A stretch of 64,000 nt of DNA from Janthinobacterium sp. J1-1. Its GTDB lineage: Bacteria; Pseudomonadota; Gammaproteobacteria; Burkholderiales; Burkholderiaceae_D. A program made the position numbers and the translations under genes. This document shows positions 35,682 to 45,500 of this stretch, piece after piece. Numbering within the stretch: position 1 is the first letter of the stretch; every line of letters begins with the position of its first letter. The notes beneath the pieces are model-generated. The model did not search any database, had not been told where the DNA came from, and saw only the letters and a program-made list of their open reading frames with translations. The stretch is from positions 62,001 through 126,000 of the forward strand of contig NZ_CP132340.1 of NCBI RefSeq assembly GCF_030944405.1. Reading direction: 5' to 3'.

Positions 35682-38654
35682 ATGACGAATATCCATGAAA
35701 CGGCTTATCCACGCCTGAAACAAGAGTTCACTGAGCAGGAGCTCGGGGCGATCTACACGCCTTCGCGCGCACAAATTGACCATATCTTCACGCTGTATCG
35801 CCAAGCATCGCATCGTACTTTTTTGCTGATCCAACTTATGCTGTTGCAAAGGCTCGGTTATTTCGTCCCTTTGTCGAGCATCCCGTCTATCGTGGTGCGG
35901 CATATCTGCGAACATAGCGGTCTGCGCGTTCCGGCAAAACGAGCGCTGGCGCAATACGATCAATCCGGTAGCAAGACAACACACCAGCGCCGTCTGCGCG
36001 GGTACGTGGGGATCCGGGTGATGGACTCGTCCGATGAATACTGGCTGGAAGATCAGGCCCTGCAGGCTGCCCATACCAAGCAGGAGCTACCCGACATTAT
36101 CAATGTCCTGATTGAGGAGTTGGTCCAGCGTCGCCTGGAACTGCCTGGATTCACCTACTTGTTCAGGCTGGCTCGCCAGTCCCGCACCAGCGTCAACGAC
36201 GGCATCTATAAGGCCGTGGCTAGCGAATTGCCAACATGCGTGGTCGAGCGTTTTGAACACATGCTCTCTGCCGGTGAGAACCTGCGCATATGGGATAGCC
36301 TCAAACGCGAGCCGAAGCAGCCCAATGTGCGTGCGGTGACGGATTTCTTGGCCCACATTGACACCATGATCGCGCTGGCGCAGGACCTGCCCAATACTGA
36401 GGCCATCGCCGCAACCAAGCGTGAACAACTCGTTTTGGAGGCGCGTGCCCTGGATGTGGCGGAAATGCGGCGGATCAAGCCTCTCAAGCGCCACACCCTC
36501 ATCGTGCTGCTGATTCAAAGCCAGTTACAGAAGGCAATGGACGATATCGCCGAAATCTTCATCAAGACCATCCGCAGTTTGCATAACGGCGCCGAGGAAC
36601 GGTTGCGGCAATATCACCTGCAGCACGCCGAACAGATTGAGCGTTTGATCGGACAGTTCCGCGAAGTGCTGACCGTCCTGAGCGAAGAGGCCAGCGAAGA
36701 GGAGCGCGTCGCCCGGGTCGAGCAATCCCTCGACGGGGATCTGGCGGCATGGATTACTGAATGCGACGAGCACATGGCGTATGCTGGCAATAACTATTAT
36801 CCGTTCATGCTGGTCGGGTATGTTGGCAAGCGCAGCCTGCTCTTCAAGTGCCTCGAAGCGCTCAGTCTGAAATCGAGCTCCCAGGATCAGAGCCTGCTGG
36901 CGGCGATCGCCATCATCCAAAAGCATCGCTCCAGCCACAAGGAACAACTGCCAGCGGCAGAAGGTGCGCTACCTGAATTGGCACTGGACTGGATGTCCGA
37001 TAAGTGGCGCAAGCTGTTTTTTGGCCGAGTCGCAGCCGATGCCCCAGCGAACGTGCATCGCAAGTATTTCGAACTTGCCGTGATGACGCAAGTCATGGAT
37101 GAACTCAAGTCGGGCGATCTGTACGTCGAGCATAGCGGCGACTACGATGATTATCGCAACCACCTGGTGGACTGGGAGCAATACGAGCGTGAAGTGAAAG
37201 CCTATGGTGAACTGGTAGGGCTGTCGGTGGAAGCTCCGGCGTTTGTCGCGCAGTTGCGCGACAAACTCGGCAGTCTAGCGCGCGACGTTGACAGCCGATT
37301 CCCGCAAAATAGCCTTGCCGATATAGACGAGAGCGGCATTGTGATCCGTCGCATGGAGCGCCCGAAGCCGCCACCCGAACTTGACGCCATCGAGCAGATG
37401 GTCACCAATGAAATGGATCCGGTGAGCATCCTTGATGTATTGACCGAGACTGAAAAATGGTTGGACTTGCATAAACTCTTCGGTCCGTTGTCCGGCTTCG
37501 AGGCCAAAGTAGACGATCCGCGCAAGCGCTTCATCACTACGTTGTTTTGCTATGGTTGTAACCTGGGCGCCACGCAAACCGCACGCTCGATCAAGGGACT
37601 GAGCCGCAAGCAGGTGGCCTGGCTCAATCTCAAGCATGTCACCGAGCAGCGTCTGGACAAGGCGATCGTCAAGGTGATCAATGCATACAACCGCTTCGCA
37701 TTGCCACGTTATTGGGGGTCGGGAAAGAGCGCGTCGGCCGACGGTACCAAATGGAACATTTACGAGGCTAACCTGCTTTCCGAATACCATATCCGCTACG
37801 GTGGATACGGCGGCATTGGCTACTACCATGTGTCCGACAAGTACATCGCGTTGTTCAGTCACTTTATTCCATGCGGCGTCTATGAGGCGGTTTACATCCT
37901 CGATGGGCTAATCAACAACCAGTCGGACATCCAGCCAGATACGCTGCACGGCGATACCCAGGCCCAAAGCACGCCTGTCTTTGGCCTGGCTTCGCTGCTG
38001 GGTATCGACCTGATGCCGCGCATCCGCAATATCAAAGATCTGGTGTTCTTCAAGGCGGACAAGGCCGACCAGTATGACAATATTGGCAGCCTGTTCCGTG
38101 GATCGATCGACTGGGAACTGATCGCGCGCCATATGAAGGACATGCTGCGCGTCGTTATTTCCATCAAAGCGGGCAAGATTGCGCCATCGACGATCCTGCG
38201 CCGCCTAGGGACCGCTAGCCGCAAGAACAAGCTCTACTACGCGTTCCGCGAGCTCGGCAGGGTACATCGGACAATGTTCCTGCTCAAGTACATCAACGAC
38301 GCAGAATTGCGTCGTACCATCCATGCAGCAACCAACAAGAGCGAGGAATTCAACGGCTTCATCAAATGGTTGTTTTTTGGGGGCGAAGGCATCATTGCCG
38401 AAAACGTTCGGCACGAACAGCGCAAGGTTATCAAGTACAACCAGCTCGTTGCGAACATGGTCATCCTGCACAATGTCCATGAGATGACGCGGCTCCTCAA
38501 GACAATACAGGCAAAGGGATATGTGCTAACGGAGGAGGTGCTTCGCGGCTTAGCGCCATATCGGAAAGGGCACATCAACCGATTCGGCGAATATATGCTG
38601 GACCTTGAACGCGAGGTGGCCCCGATGAATTATAAAGTCGAATTTACCAAATAA
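35682..38654 (+). CDS. tnpA: Tn3-family transposase TnpA
   Basis: A 990-residue transposase; the ATG at 35682 gives the expected start (MTNIHETAYPRLKQEF...), and the frame upstream to 35607 is likely not translated. The N-terminal region matches the DUF4158-type DNA-binding domain (EQELGAIYTPSRAQIDHI); the C-terminal catalytic part has SADGTKWNIYEANLLSEYH, LDGLINNQSDIQPDTLHGDT and ATNKSEEFNGFIKWLFFGGEG, covering the DDE residues of Tn3 transposases. It is intact. No resolvase gene is adjacent in this window, though a tyrosine-recombinase remnant exists at 1612. Confidence 0.95.
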   Translation: MTNIHETAYPRLKQEFTEQELGAIYTPSRAQIDHIFTLYRQASHRTFLLIQLMLLQRLGYFVPLSSIPSIVVRHICEHSGLRVPAKRALAQYDQSGSKTTHQRRLRGYVGIRVMDSSDEYWLEDQALQAAHTKQELPDIINVLIEELVQRRLELPGFTYLFRLARQSRTSVNDGIYKAVASELPTCVVERFEHMLSAGENLRIWDSLKREPKQPNVRAVTDFLAHIDTMIALAQDLPNTEAIAATKREQLVLEARALDVAEMRRIKPLKRHTLIVLLIQSQLQKAMDDIAEIFIKTIRSLHNGAEERLRQYHLQHAEQIERLIGQFREVLTVLSEEASEEERVARVEQSLDGDLAAWITECDEHMAYAGNNYYPFMLVGYVGKRSLLFKCLEALSLKSSSQDQSLLAAIAIIQKHRSSHKEQLPAAEGALPELALDWMSDKWRKLFFGRVAADAPANVHRKYFELAVMTQVMDELKSGDLYVEHSGDYDDYRNHLVDWEQYEREVKAYGELVGLSVEAPAFVAQLRDKLGSLARDVDSRFPQNSLADIDESGIVIRRMERPKPPPELDAIEQMVTNEMDPVSILDVLTETEKWLDLHKLFGPLSGFEAKVDDPRKRFITTLFCYGCNLGATQTARSIKGLSRKQVAWLNLKHVTEQRLDKAIVKVINAYNRFALPRYWGSGKSASADGTKWNIYEANLLSEYHIRYGGYGGIGYYHVSDKYIALFSHFIPCGVYEAVYILDGLINNQSDIQPDTLHGDTQAQSTPVFGLASLLGIDLMPRIRNIKDLVFFKADKADQYDNIGSLFRGSIDWELIARHMKDMLRVVISIKAGKIAPSTILRRLGTASRKNKLYYAFRELGRVHRTMFLLKYINDAELRRTIHAATNKSEEFNGFIKWLFFGGEGIIAENVRHEQRKVIKYNQLVANMVILHNVHEMTRLLKTIQAKGYVLTEEVLRGLAPYRKGHINRFGEYMLDLEREVAPMNYKVEFTK

Positions 38655-38663
38655 ATCAATTGG

Positions 38664-38702
38664 TTAGGTCGTTTTTTGCGAAAAAAACTGCAATGCCGGC
38701 CG
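38664..38702. repeat. Candidate right terminal inverted repeat of the Tn3-family transposon
   Basis: Just beyond tnpA, the minus strand reads GGCCGGCATTGCAG, then TTTTTTTCGCAAAAAACGAC and CTAAC. The pattern TTTCG-A(n)-C..CTAA resembles the inner part of Tn3-family 38-bp repeats, and the OLD-like gene loses homology here. The partner repeat was not found in the window, so it is likely to the left of it. Confidence 0.45.
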
Positions 38703-40024
38703 GCCCTCAGCATGGCGCTGACGCGCTCCAGGAACTCGACGTCGTTCGATCCCTCGACGAAGACCAAGGCCTTCACGCGCTGGTCCGGAAGTACGCCCAG
38801 CTCGTTGGCGATGGCGGCCAGCTCACTATCGTCGCACTCGGAAACGGATGCCGTCCCGTCCTCTTGCCTGCGTACGCACCGGAGGCTGTCGCTGGGAAGG
38901 AGGCCGGCGAGGCCGGGCGTGTGTGACGTTACCAAGACCTGCGTATTCTCGTCGATGGCGAGTTCTTTGAGCGCCCGGACGAGTAGTCGCTGGTTATCGG
39001 GATGCTGTGAGGTCTCTGGCTCCTCGATGGCGTATATGACACTCAGCGCCCCTTTCTCAGTCCGCCGCCGCTCCGCTTCGGCCCGGAAGAAGTTGAGCAG
39101 GATGAGGCGGCGCACGCCGCTTCCGCGCTTGTTTATCGGGATGCCGTTGTCGCCGACGAGGCCGAATTTGAAGGCATTATTCAACTTCGGGTCGGCCTTG
39201 AAGAACGGCTTGAGCTCGCTCGCAAGTCGGCTGTCCATCTCGTTGAGCTTCGCGAGCGTCCGGTTTGCCACGTCCTCGGCCCTTGCGCGTACAGCGTTCT
39301 CGATCTTCTTGAGGTCGGCCTCCATCTCCTTCAGGGCCTGCGCAATGGCGAAGCCAAGGGGGTTTTGGACTTCTTCGTCCCCGTCCTGGCTCGCCCGGTC
39401 GGAACGGAAGAGGGCGTACATCGGCAACTGCGGCTTGATTTGCTCCCATACCTTCTTGGCCTCTTCCTTGTCGAGTGGGACGAGCTTGCGCTCGAGGGCC
39501 AGCGGGCTGCAGATATCGCGTATTGCCTGCCGCATACTCCCGTTGACCGAGAGGTTTACGGTGGTATCGCTAATGCCCAGCTTCTTGACGCGAGCTTTGA
39601 GGTCAGAATTCTTGAGCGAAAGGATGTCGGCCGCGTCCGCGTGGGTCGGATGTAGCGCCGCCGCGAAGACGGCCTCTTTCGGCGTCTTCGCCGAGGAGTC
39701 CCATACCTTGATGATCTCGAACTCGCCAGCCTCGTTCAGCAGATGTTCGGCAGCGAGTGAGGTGCTGGCGGCCGAATCGAGGACCAGGGCAGCGGGAAGC
39801 TCCGTAAACGCGCAGCCGATTCGGATGTCCGCCGCACTGCCATGCACGCAGGCGTCGCCCTGTTCGGGCTTCCCGTCGTTGAAGAATATCTCGAGGGCTT
39901 CCAGGATAGTCGATTTGCCGGCGTCGTTCTTCCCGATAAACGCGGTCAGGCCCTCGTCGATCTCGATCCTTGTTGGCTGGCAGTAGCCACGGAAGTTCTC
40001 AAGAATCACAGCTGCAAGTTTCAT
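38703..40024 (-). pseudogene. OLD-family ATPase/nuclease gene, 3' end removed by the Tn3-type transposon
   Basis: The frame runs from an ATG at 40024 (ribosome site AAGGGGG) with an SMC-like ATPase: Walker A FIGKNDAGKSTILEA (about residue 30), a helical insertion, a signature region (RGSGVRRLILLNFFRAEAERR) and Walker B YAIEEPETSQHPDN (about 330), followed by VLVTSHTP. A TOPRIM nuclease domain starts at VFVEGSNDVEFLERV (about 419) and then stops: the last residues before the stop at 38630 come from the transposon end. OLD/Gabija/PARIS-type proteins have a full TOPRIM here, so nuclease activity is probably lost. The rest may lie left of the window if the transposon carries the metal region. Confidence 0.82.
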
Positions 40025-40146
40025 GGCGCCCCCTTATTTATTTGATATTCCGTAGATTACCGGATTATTGGCGCGGTGCAATGAATAAAAATGATGCTGG
40101 ACCGAGAGGCATACATGGGAAGATCAGCGGAAACGGAAAAATCAGG

Positions 40147-40393
40147 GGTTCGGGCTTACCCCCGATATGGAAGTGTAAGCCGGAACTCTCGTTTTTCCCG
40201 TCAAGTGCGGAAAGGCATTGCTGGCGCGGTCCGTTCCCAAATAGATGTTTCCCCGACACCGGCGGCCGCTTTGATCCGAACCAGCATCACTCCAAGCAAA
40301 ACTTGTACGGAAATCCATGTCGACTCGACTCGGTGATCGGAAACCTTCACTGATGTGTTTTGCGGCGGCATTTTCGGCGGTTCCGGCTTACAC
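40147..40393. repeat. Repeated GTTCCGGCTTAC motif in the OLD/40487 divergent intergenic region
   Basis: The 460-base gap 40025-40486 holds no gene. GGTTCGGGCTTAC occurs at 40147-40159, the inverted GTGTAAGCCGGAAC at 40173-40186 and GGTTCCGGCTTACAC at 40379-40393. The first two face each other as a dyad. They may be operator sites shared by the two divergent genes or recombinase sites. Confidence 0.45.
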
Positions 40394-40486
40394 CCCCATA
40401 CTCACTCACGAGATAAAGCGCCAATCGTTGAGTAAGTAACACCTCCCGTTGCCGACTAGGCGTTGACGTGGTAATTTCTCCAACCA

Positions 40487-42067
40487 ATGCACAACAACGA
40501 TATTCGATTAATGAGGACCAATGGCGATATGCAAAGCGAATTAGATCCTGATCGCATTGAGCGGATTGGCGAGCGACAGTTCGAAATGCTCTGCGAGCGC
40601 GCAGGTCTCTATTGCAATAAAAGCGTCGTCGACGTAATGGGTTGGGATTTCATCGTGGAGTTTCCGATGGTGCCGGCCGGCCAAGCGCTGCCGCTCGATC
40701 AACGTCCTACCAACGCTGCCCGCGCTCAGCTGAAGTCGACGCTCGGCCGCGCCGGAAATCGTATCCGCCTCAGCCTGTCAGCCATTGACCGCCTCGCCAA
40801 GGATTCTCGGCCAGCACTCATAGTTGTGTTCCGGCTGCGAGACGACGGCGAGCTCCAATCCGCTTACCTCGTCCACCTCATCGGAAAGGAGCTCGCACGC
40901 GTTCTCAGGCGATTAAGATTGGCGGAGGCCCGCGAGGCTCACGACATCAACCACGTCGAAATTAGCTACGATTATGTGAAAGTCGGGGTACGCTTCGAGC
41001 CGACACCTATCGGCTTGTGGGTAGCGTTGAGTAAAGCCTGTGGCCAAAATCCTAGCGCCTACTTGATCGAGAAGCAACGACAGCTCAGCGAACTGGGCTA
41101 TGAAGACGGCCAGTTCGAATTCGAGGCACTGATCCACATTCAGGGGTCAGAGCACTTCAGCAGTTTATTGCTTGGCCTCTCACCCTTGAAGCCGACCCAC
41201 CTCCGCTTATTCGACAGCCGGTTCGGCATACGCCTCCCCTATCAAGGTACGTTATTCGATGACCTTGAGGAACTGCTTCTGACGCCTCCTACACTGGGTT
41301 CTTGTGATATCTCGGTCCGCGGCCCCGGCTTCGGCCAAGCGGCGAGGTTCACCGGTGAAATGTTCGTAGGCCCACCGATGGCCGAGCCCCACGGCGTAGA
41401 GCTGCTCATCCGCACAACGTACTTCATTATTCGACTGACTCCGCCAGCGCTCAAATTCGAAAGCACCGGTTCGATCGATGACATGGAGCATTCCCTGAGC
41501 GAGTGGGCGGAGTTGCTTCGCGCGTATTCACTCATGGCCACGGGACACGCTACTTTAACGATCGCTGGGAATGACCGGCTACCGCCGATTACCTTCCCAA
41601 TCGATCAACCTATTGCCGGACCGTACCTGGAGGAACTGCCTTTCATCTCTTCGTTTTTGGCTGGGTGGTTGCAGCTTCTCACCAACGCCGGCCTTCGCTC
41701 CTCCGCTAAATTCAAGTTCGATCTTTTCTGGGAGGCAAACGAAGCACGTATGGCCGTTGACATCCTACTCAATCCGAAATCCCAAGCGCGCTTCGAATTT
41801 CAACGCCACGAGATTGAGATATCACCTTCACCGCCCGAAGGCCTGTATTTCAACAGCGCGTCGTTCGCCGACACCAGTATCACCTTCAGCGCAAAAGTCT
41901 TCTTCGAACAGTCCGATGATCCGGAGTGGGCTTATCGGTCGAGCCGCTTCGAAGCTCTCGATGTTCGACCGAAGGTTGACGACATTCAAGAATACGGAAT
42001 AAACCAGGCCACCGCCTGCGGTATCAAGCTCCTCATTGACCCGCGAAACATTACATCGGTTCCCTGA
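40487..42067 (+). CDS. Uncharacterised protein with PD-(D/E)XK / DUF4365-like N-terminal domain
   Basis: A 526-residue protein of unknown function. Its N-terminus reads ERIGERQFEMLCERAG (residues about 26-41), GWDFIVEFP (about 50-58) and RAQLKST (about 79-85). This E...D...Q-x-K pattern is that of the DUF4365/Mrr-like nuclease fold found in defence and restriction proteins. The remaining 400 residues show no domain I recognise. An internal methionine (codon 15) is an alternative start. It is divergent from the OLD-like gene, with shared repeats between them, which suggests one functional module. Function in phage or plasmid defence is inference. Confidence 0.6.
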   Translation: MHNNDIRLMRTNGDMQSELDPDRIERIGERQFEMLCERAGLYCNKSVVDVMGWDFIVEFPMVPAGQALPLDQRPTNAARAQLKSTLGRAGNRIRLSLSAIDRLAKDSRPALIVVFRLRDDGELQSAYLVHLIGKELARVLRRLRLAEAREAHDINHVEISYDYVKVGVRFEPTPIGLWVALSKACGQNPSAYLIEKQRQLSELGYEDGQFEFEALIHIQGSEHFSSLLLGLSPLKPTHLRLFDSRFGIRLPYQGTLFDDLEELLLTPPTLGSCDISVRGPGFGQAARFTGEMFVGPPMAEPHGVELLIRTTYFIIRLTPPALKFESTGSIDDMEHSLSEWAELLRAYSLMATGHATLTIAGNDRLPPITFPIDQPIAGPYLEELPFISSFLAGWLQLLTNAGLRSSAKFKFDLFWEANEARMAVDILLNPKSQARFEFQRHEIEISPSPPEGLYFNSASFADTSITFSAKVFFEQSDDPEWAYRSSRFEALDVRPKVDDIQEYGINQATACGIKLLIDPRNITSVP

Positions 42068-42141
42068 AGGCACAGTCCCAAAGCTCCCAATCAATCCCAA
42101 CACCAAATGTGAGGCGCGGCGACCGCAGCCTGAGGAGCTAA

Positions 42142-42276
42142 CACCACTTAGACCTGATAGATCAGGTGCGCCAGGCCGAGAACTACGACGCGACGATGGC
42201 CGCCGCCGCGCTGGCAGGAGCTTCGAACACCGTCGATGCTGAAGCTGCGGCAGAGCGTCAACGCAAGCACCAGTGA
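42142..42276 (+). pseudogene. Short coding remnant, identity unknown
   Basis: An open frame without a start reads LDLIDQVRQAENYDATMAA and then an alanine-rich helix ending AAERQRKHQ at the TGA (42274). Codon use looks protein-like, and the composition fits the C-terminal end of a DNA-binding or helicase-type protein. No upstream part is present, so this seems to be a relic left at a recombination junction. Confidence 0.3.
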
Positions 42277-42296
42277 CATTTTGAAGAAAATCGACG

Positions 42297-42481
42297 GTGT
42301 TCTACTTGAACACCTAATAGAATCAAAGACTTATGATTTTTTATCCGCCTGCATGGGTACAGTTGGTTGGAGCATACGGCGCCAAGAGCGGATACCAGAC
42401 ACAACAGGAAACTTGATTGTTCAACTAGAACACCCAATAAAATCAAAGACTTATGATTTTATATCCACTCACATAAGCACA
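42297..42481. repeat. Pair of imperfect ~60-bp direct repeats exactly 120 bp apart, each starting with a GTGTTC-type palindrome
   Basis: Around 42301-42360 and 42421-42480 the sequences align without gaps; both share ATCAAAGACTTATGATTT exactly. Each is preceded by a palindrome: GTGTTC-TACTT-GAACAC (42297-42313) and TGTTC-AACTA-GAACA (42418-42432). No supported gene covers them. They could be recombinase or regulator sites. Confidence 0.6.
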
Positions 42482-42544
42482 ATTCGTCGACATCTAATGT
42501 TTGATGTTTATCAAACATACGAGTAACCGTTGGAAAAAACCGGC

Positions 42545-45500
42545 TCAATGAAAGTTGCGACTGCGTGTATCCAGATCCCCAAGTAGATGGGTAAGATCCA
42601 CCAGCCGCTTCGCCACCAGGTGCCTGACATTGTTCGTACACTGCCATTGGCCATACACACCCAGAAGACGTGCGCTCATCACTTCCCTACGCTGCTGCTC
42701 CAAAAGGCTCGGCCAGACGATGACGTTGACGTTTCCCGTCTCGTCTTCAATCGTCAAGAACACAACGCCCTTTGCAGTCGCCGGACGCTGCCGCACAGTT
42801 ACCAACCCGCAGCCACGCGCGAGACGCGCATCGTCATACAAATTCAGAATCTCCGCCGGCATGAATCGCATCGCGTGCAGCCGCTCGCGTAACAAGGAGA
42901 GAGGATGACGGCCGAGCGTCAACCCCATATGGCGGTAATCGGCCACCAGTTCCTGCCCTTCTGTGGCCGGTGCAATCATCAACTCTTCCTCTACGATCTG
43001 GGCCTCCCGCAATAATCCGCGGTCAGGCACGCTCCCCGCCGCATTCCATATCGCTTGGCGCCGATTGCCGCTGATCTCCAACAGCGCGTTTGCACTGGCC
43101 AGCAATTTCAGTTGCGCCGCATCGAGCGCCGCGCGTACGCCCAAGTCATGCAGATCCTTGAACGGCCGCACCGCCCTCGCCTCCTCGATCCGCCAGGCGG
43201 CTTCACGCTCCATACCCCGGATCAGGTTGAGTCCCAGGCGTACCGCTGGTTGGGTGCCACTTGCAGCTTCCAGCGTGGCCTCCCAGCCGCTGATATTGAT
43301 GTCCACACCACGCACCTCGACGCCATGACGCACCGCGTCCTGTACCAGTTGCGACGGACTATAAAAACCCATTGGCTGGCTGTTCAGCAGAGCGGCTAGA
43401 AACGCGGCCGGCTCATGGCGTTTCATCCAGCTCGACGCATAGGCGAGCAAGGCAAAACTGGCAGCATGCGACTCCGGAAAACCATACTCGGCGAATCCCC
43501 GGATCTGGCCAATGATGCCGTTAGCGAAATCGTCGCTGTAGCCACGCGCCGCCATGCCTGTTTTGAGCTTGTCTTCAAACTGCTCCAGCCCCCCTTTCCG
43601 CTTCCATGCGGCCATGGCACGGCGTAACTGATCTGCCTCGCCAGCCGTGAAACCGGCAGCGACCATCGCGATCTGCATGACTTGTTCCTGAAAGATCGGA
43701 ATGCCCAGTGTGCGTGACAATACCGCCTCCATTTCCGCACTGGGGTAAGACACGGGGTCAGTCCCCTCGCGCCGGCGAAGGTAGGGATGGATCATCCCCC
43801 CTTGAATCGGACCTGGACGAATAATGGCCACCTCGATCACCAGGTCGTAAAACGTCTTAGGCTTCAGACGCGGCAGCATCGACATCTGCGCACGGCTCTC
43901 GATCTGAAACACGCCGACCGTGTCAGCCTGGCAGATCATCTCGTAGGTCGCCGCATCCTCTTTCGGAATATCGGCCAGTTCGAACGGCTCGCCGCGCCTG
44001 GCCGATACCAGCTCCAGTGTGCGACGCATGGCACTCAACATGCCCAGCGCCAGGATATCGATCTTTAACAAACCCACCGCATCCAGATCATCCTTATCCC
44101 ACTGCACGATGGTGCGGTCTTCCATGCTGGCATTTTCCACAGGTACCAGACGCGACAGCTTGCTGTGCGAGATGACGAAACCGCCAGGGTGCTGTGACAT
44201 GTGACGAGGAAAGCGCATCATGTGCTCAGCCAGGAAAGCCCACTTCCTGGCGACGTCGGACTCGGGATCCAGTCCGCAACTATGCATGCGTTCCGCCAGT
44301 TCGGCCCGCCCTCCCCATCCGTGGTTGGCCTTGGCTACCTTGTCCACAATGGAAAGATCTACGCCGAGCGCCGTGCCGACATCGCGCAATACGCTCTTCG
44401 GGCGATAGCTGATGACAACGGCCGTGAGCGCCGCGCGAGTGCGGCCGTACTTTTGATAGATATACTGGATCACCTCCTCGCGCCGCTGGTGCTCGAAGTC
44501 CACGTCAATATCGGGAGGCTCATTGCGTTCCTTGGAAATAAATCGTTCAAACAGCAAAGTGCCACGCGATGGATCGACCTCGGTCACGCCCAGGCAATAG
44601 CACACGGCGCTGTTGGCCGCCGAACCGCGTCCCTGGCACAGGATCTTGTTGGCTCGCGCGAAGCGCACGATATCGTAGACCGTGAGAAAGTAGCTTTCGT
44701 AGGACATCTCAGCAATCAGTTCAAGCTCCCGCTCGATGAGAGACTGGACGTTGGCCGGCACGCCGGCTGGATACCGCCAGTGGGCGCCAAGGTGTGCCTG
44801 CTGCCGTAAGTAGCCACTCGGCGTCATCCCCTCAGGCACAATCTCCACCGGGTACTCGTAACGCAACTCGTCGAGCGAAAATGTACACAGATTTGCGACG
44901 CGGACCGTCTCTTCGAGCGCGGCACGCGAATATAAATTGCCCAGCCTAACCCTTGAACGCAGGTGCTGTTCGGCGTTCGACGCCAGCCGGTAGCCACAGT
45001 GTGCGACCGGCACGCCATGGCGGATTGCGGTCATGGTATCCTGCAGGGGCTTGGCCGAGCGCACATGCATTACCACATCACCGGTAGCCACCACGGGCAA
45101 GTCGAACTGCGCAGCGACAGCAGCGACGATATCCTTGTGTGCCTGGTCACGTGACCGGAAGTGCAGGGTTAGTGCGATCCGCGCACGACCAGCCGCACAT
45201 TGCAGCAACCAAGCCCCCTGCCGCTCGATGACGTCGAGCCCCGCGCCATAACGTGGCAGCAGGATCAACTGACAATCCGGCATACCTCGCAACGCAGCCA
45301 AATCGCGCGGCGGCGCCGCGATATCGCGAGGCCGCACAAGATACTCGCCCTTTTTCGCGCGCCGGCGCGCGACCGTGATCAGTTCGCACAAGTTGCCATA
45401 ACCATTGCGGTTCATGGCCAGGATCAGCAGGGAGAAGGGCGGTGTGCCATCCTCCGGCGTCACCACCATCTGGCTGCCGATCAGCAATTTAAGGCCAGCC

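Noticed and set aside
38676..39986. 436-residue plus-strand open frame
   Set aside because: Antisense to the OLD-like gene, Ser/Arg-rich, no ribosome site.
42236..42481. 120-bp repeat as a CRISPR or iteron array
   Set aside because: Only two units, spacing too long, and the units are imperfect; does not meet either pattern.
42236..42526. 96-residue open frame with an internal repeat
   Set aside because: The repeat is at DNA level with palindromes, and no start signal or family is found; more likely non-coding repeats.
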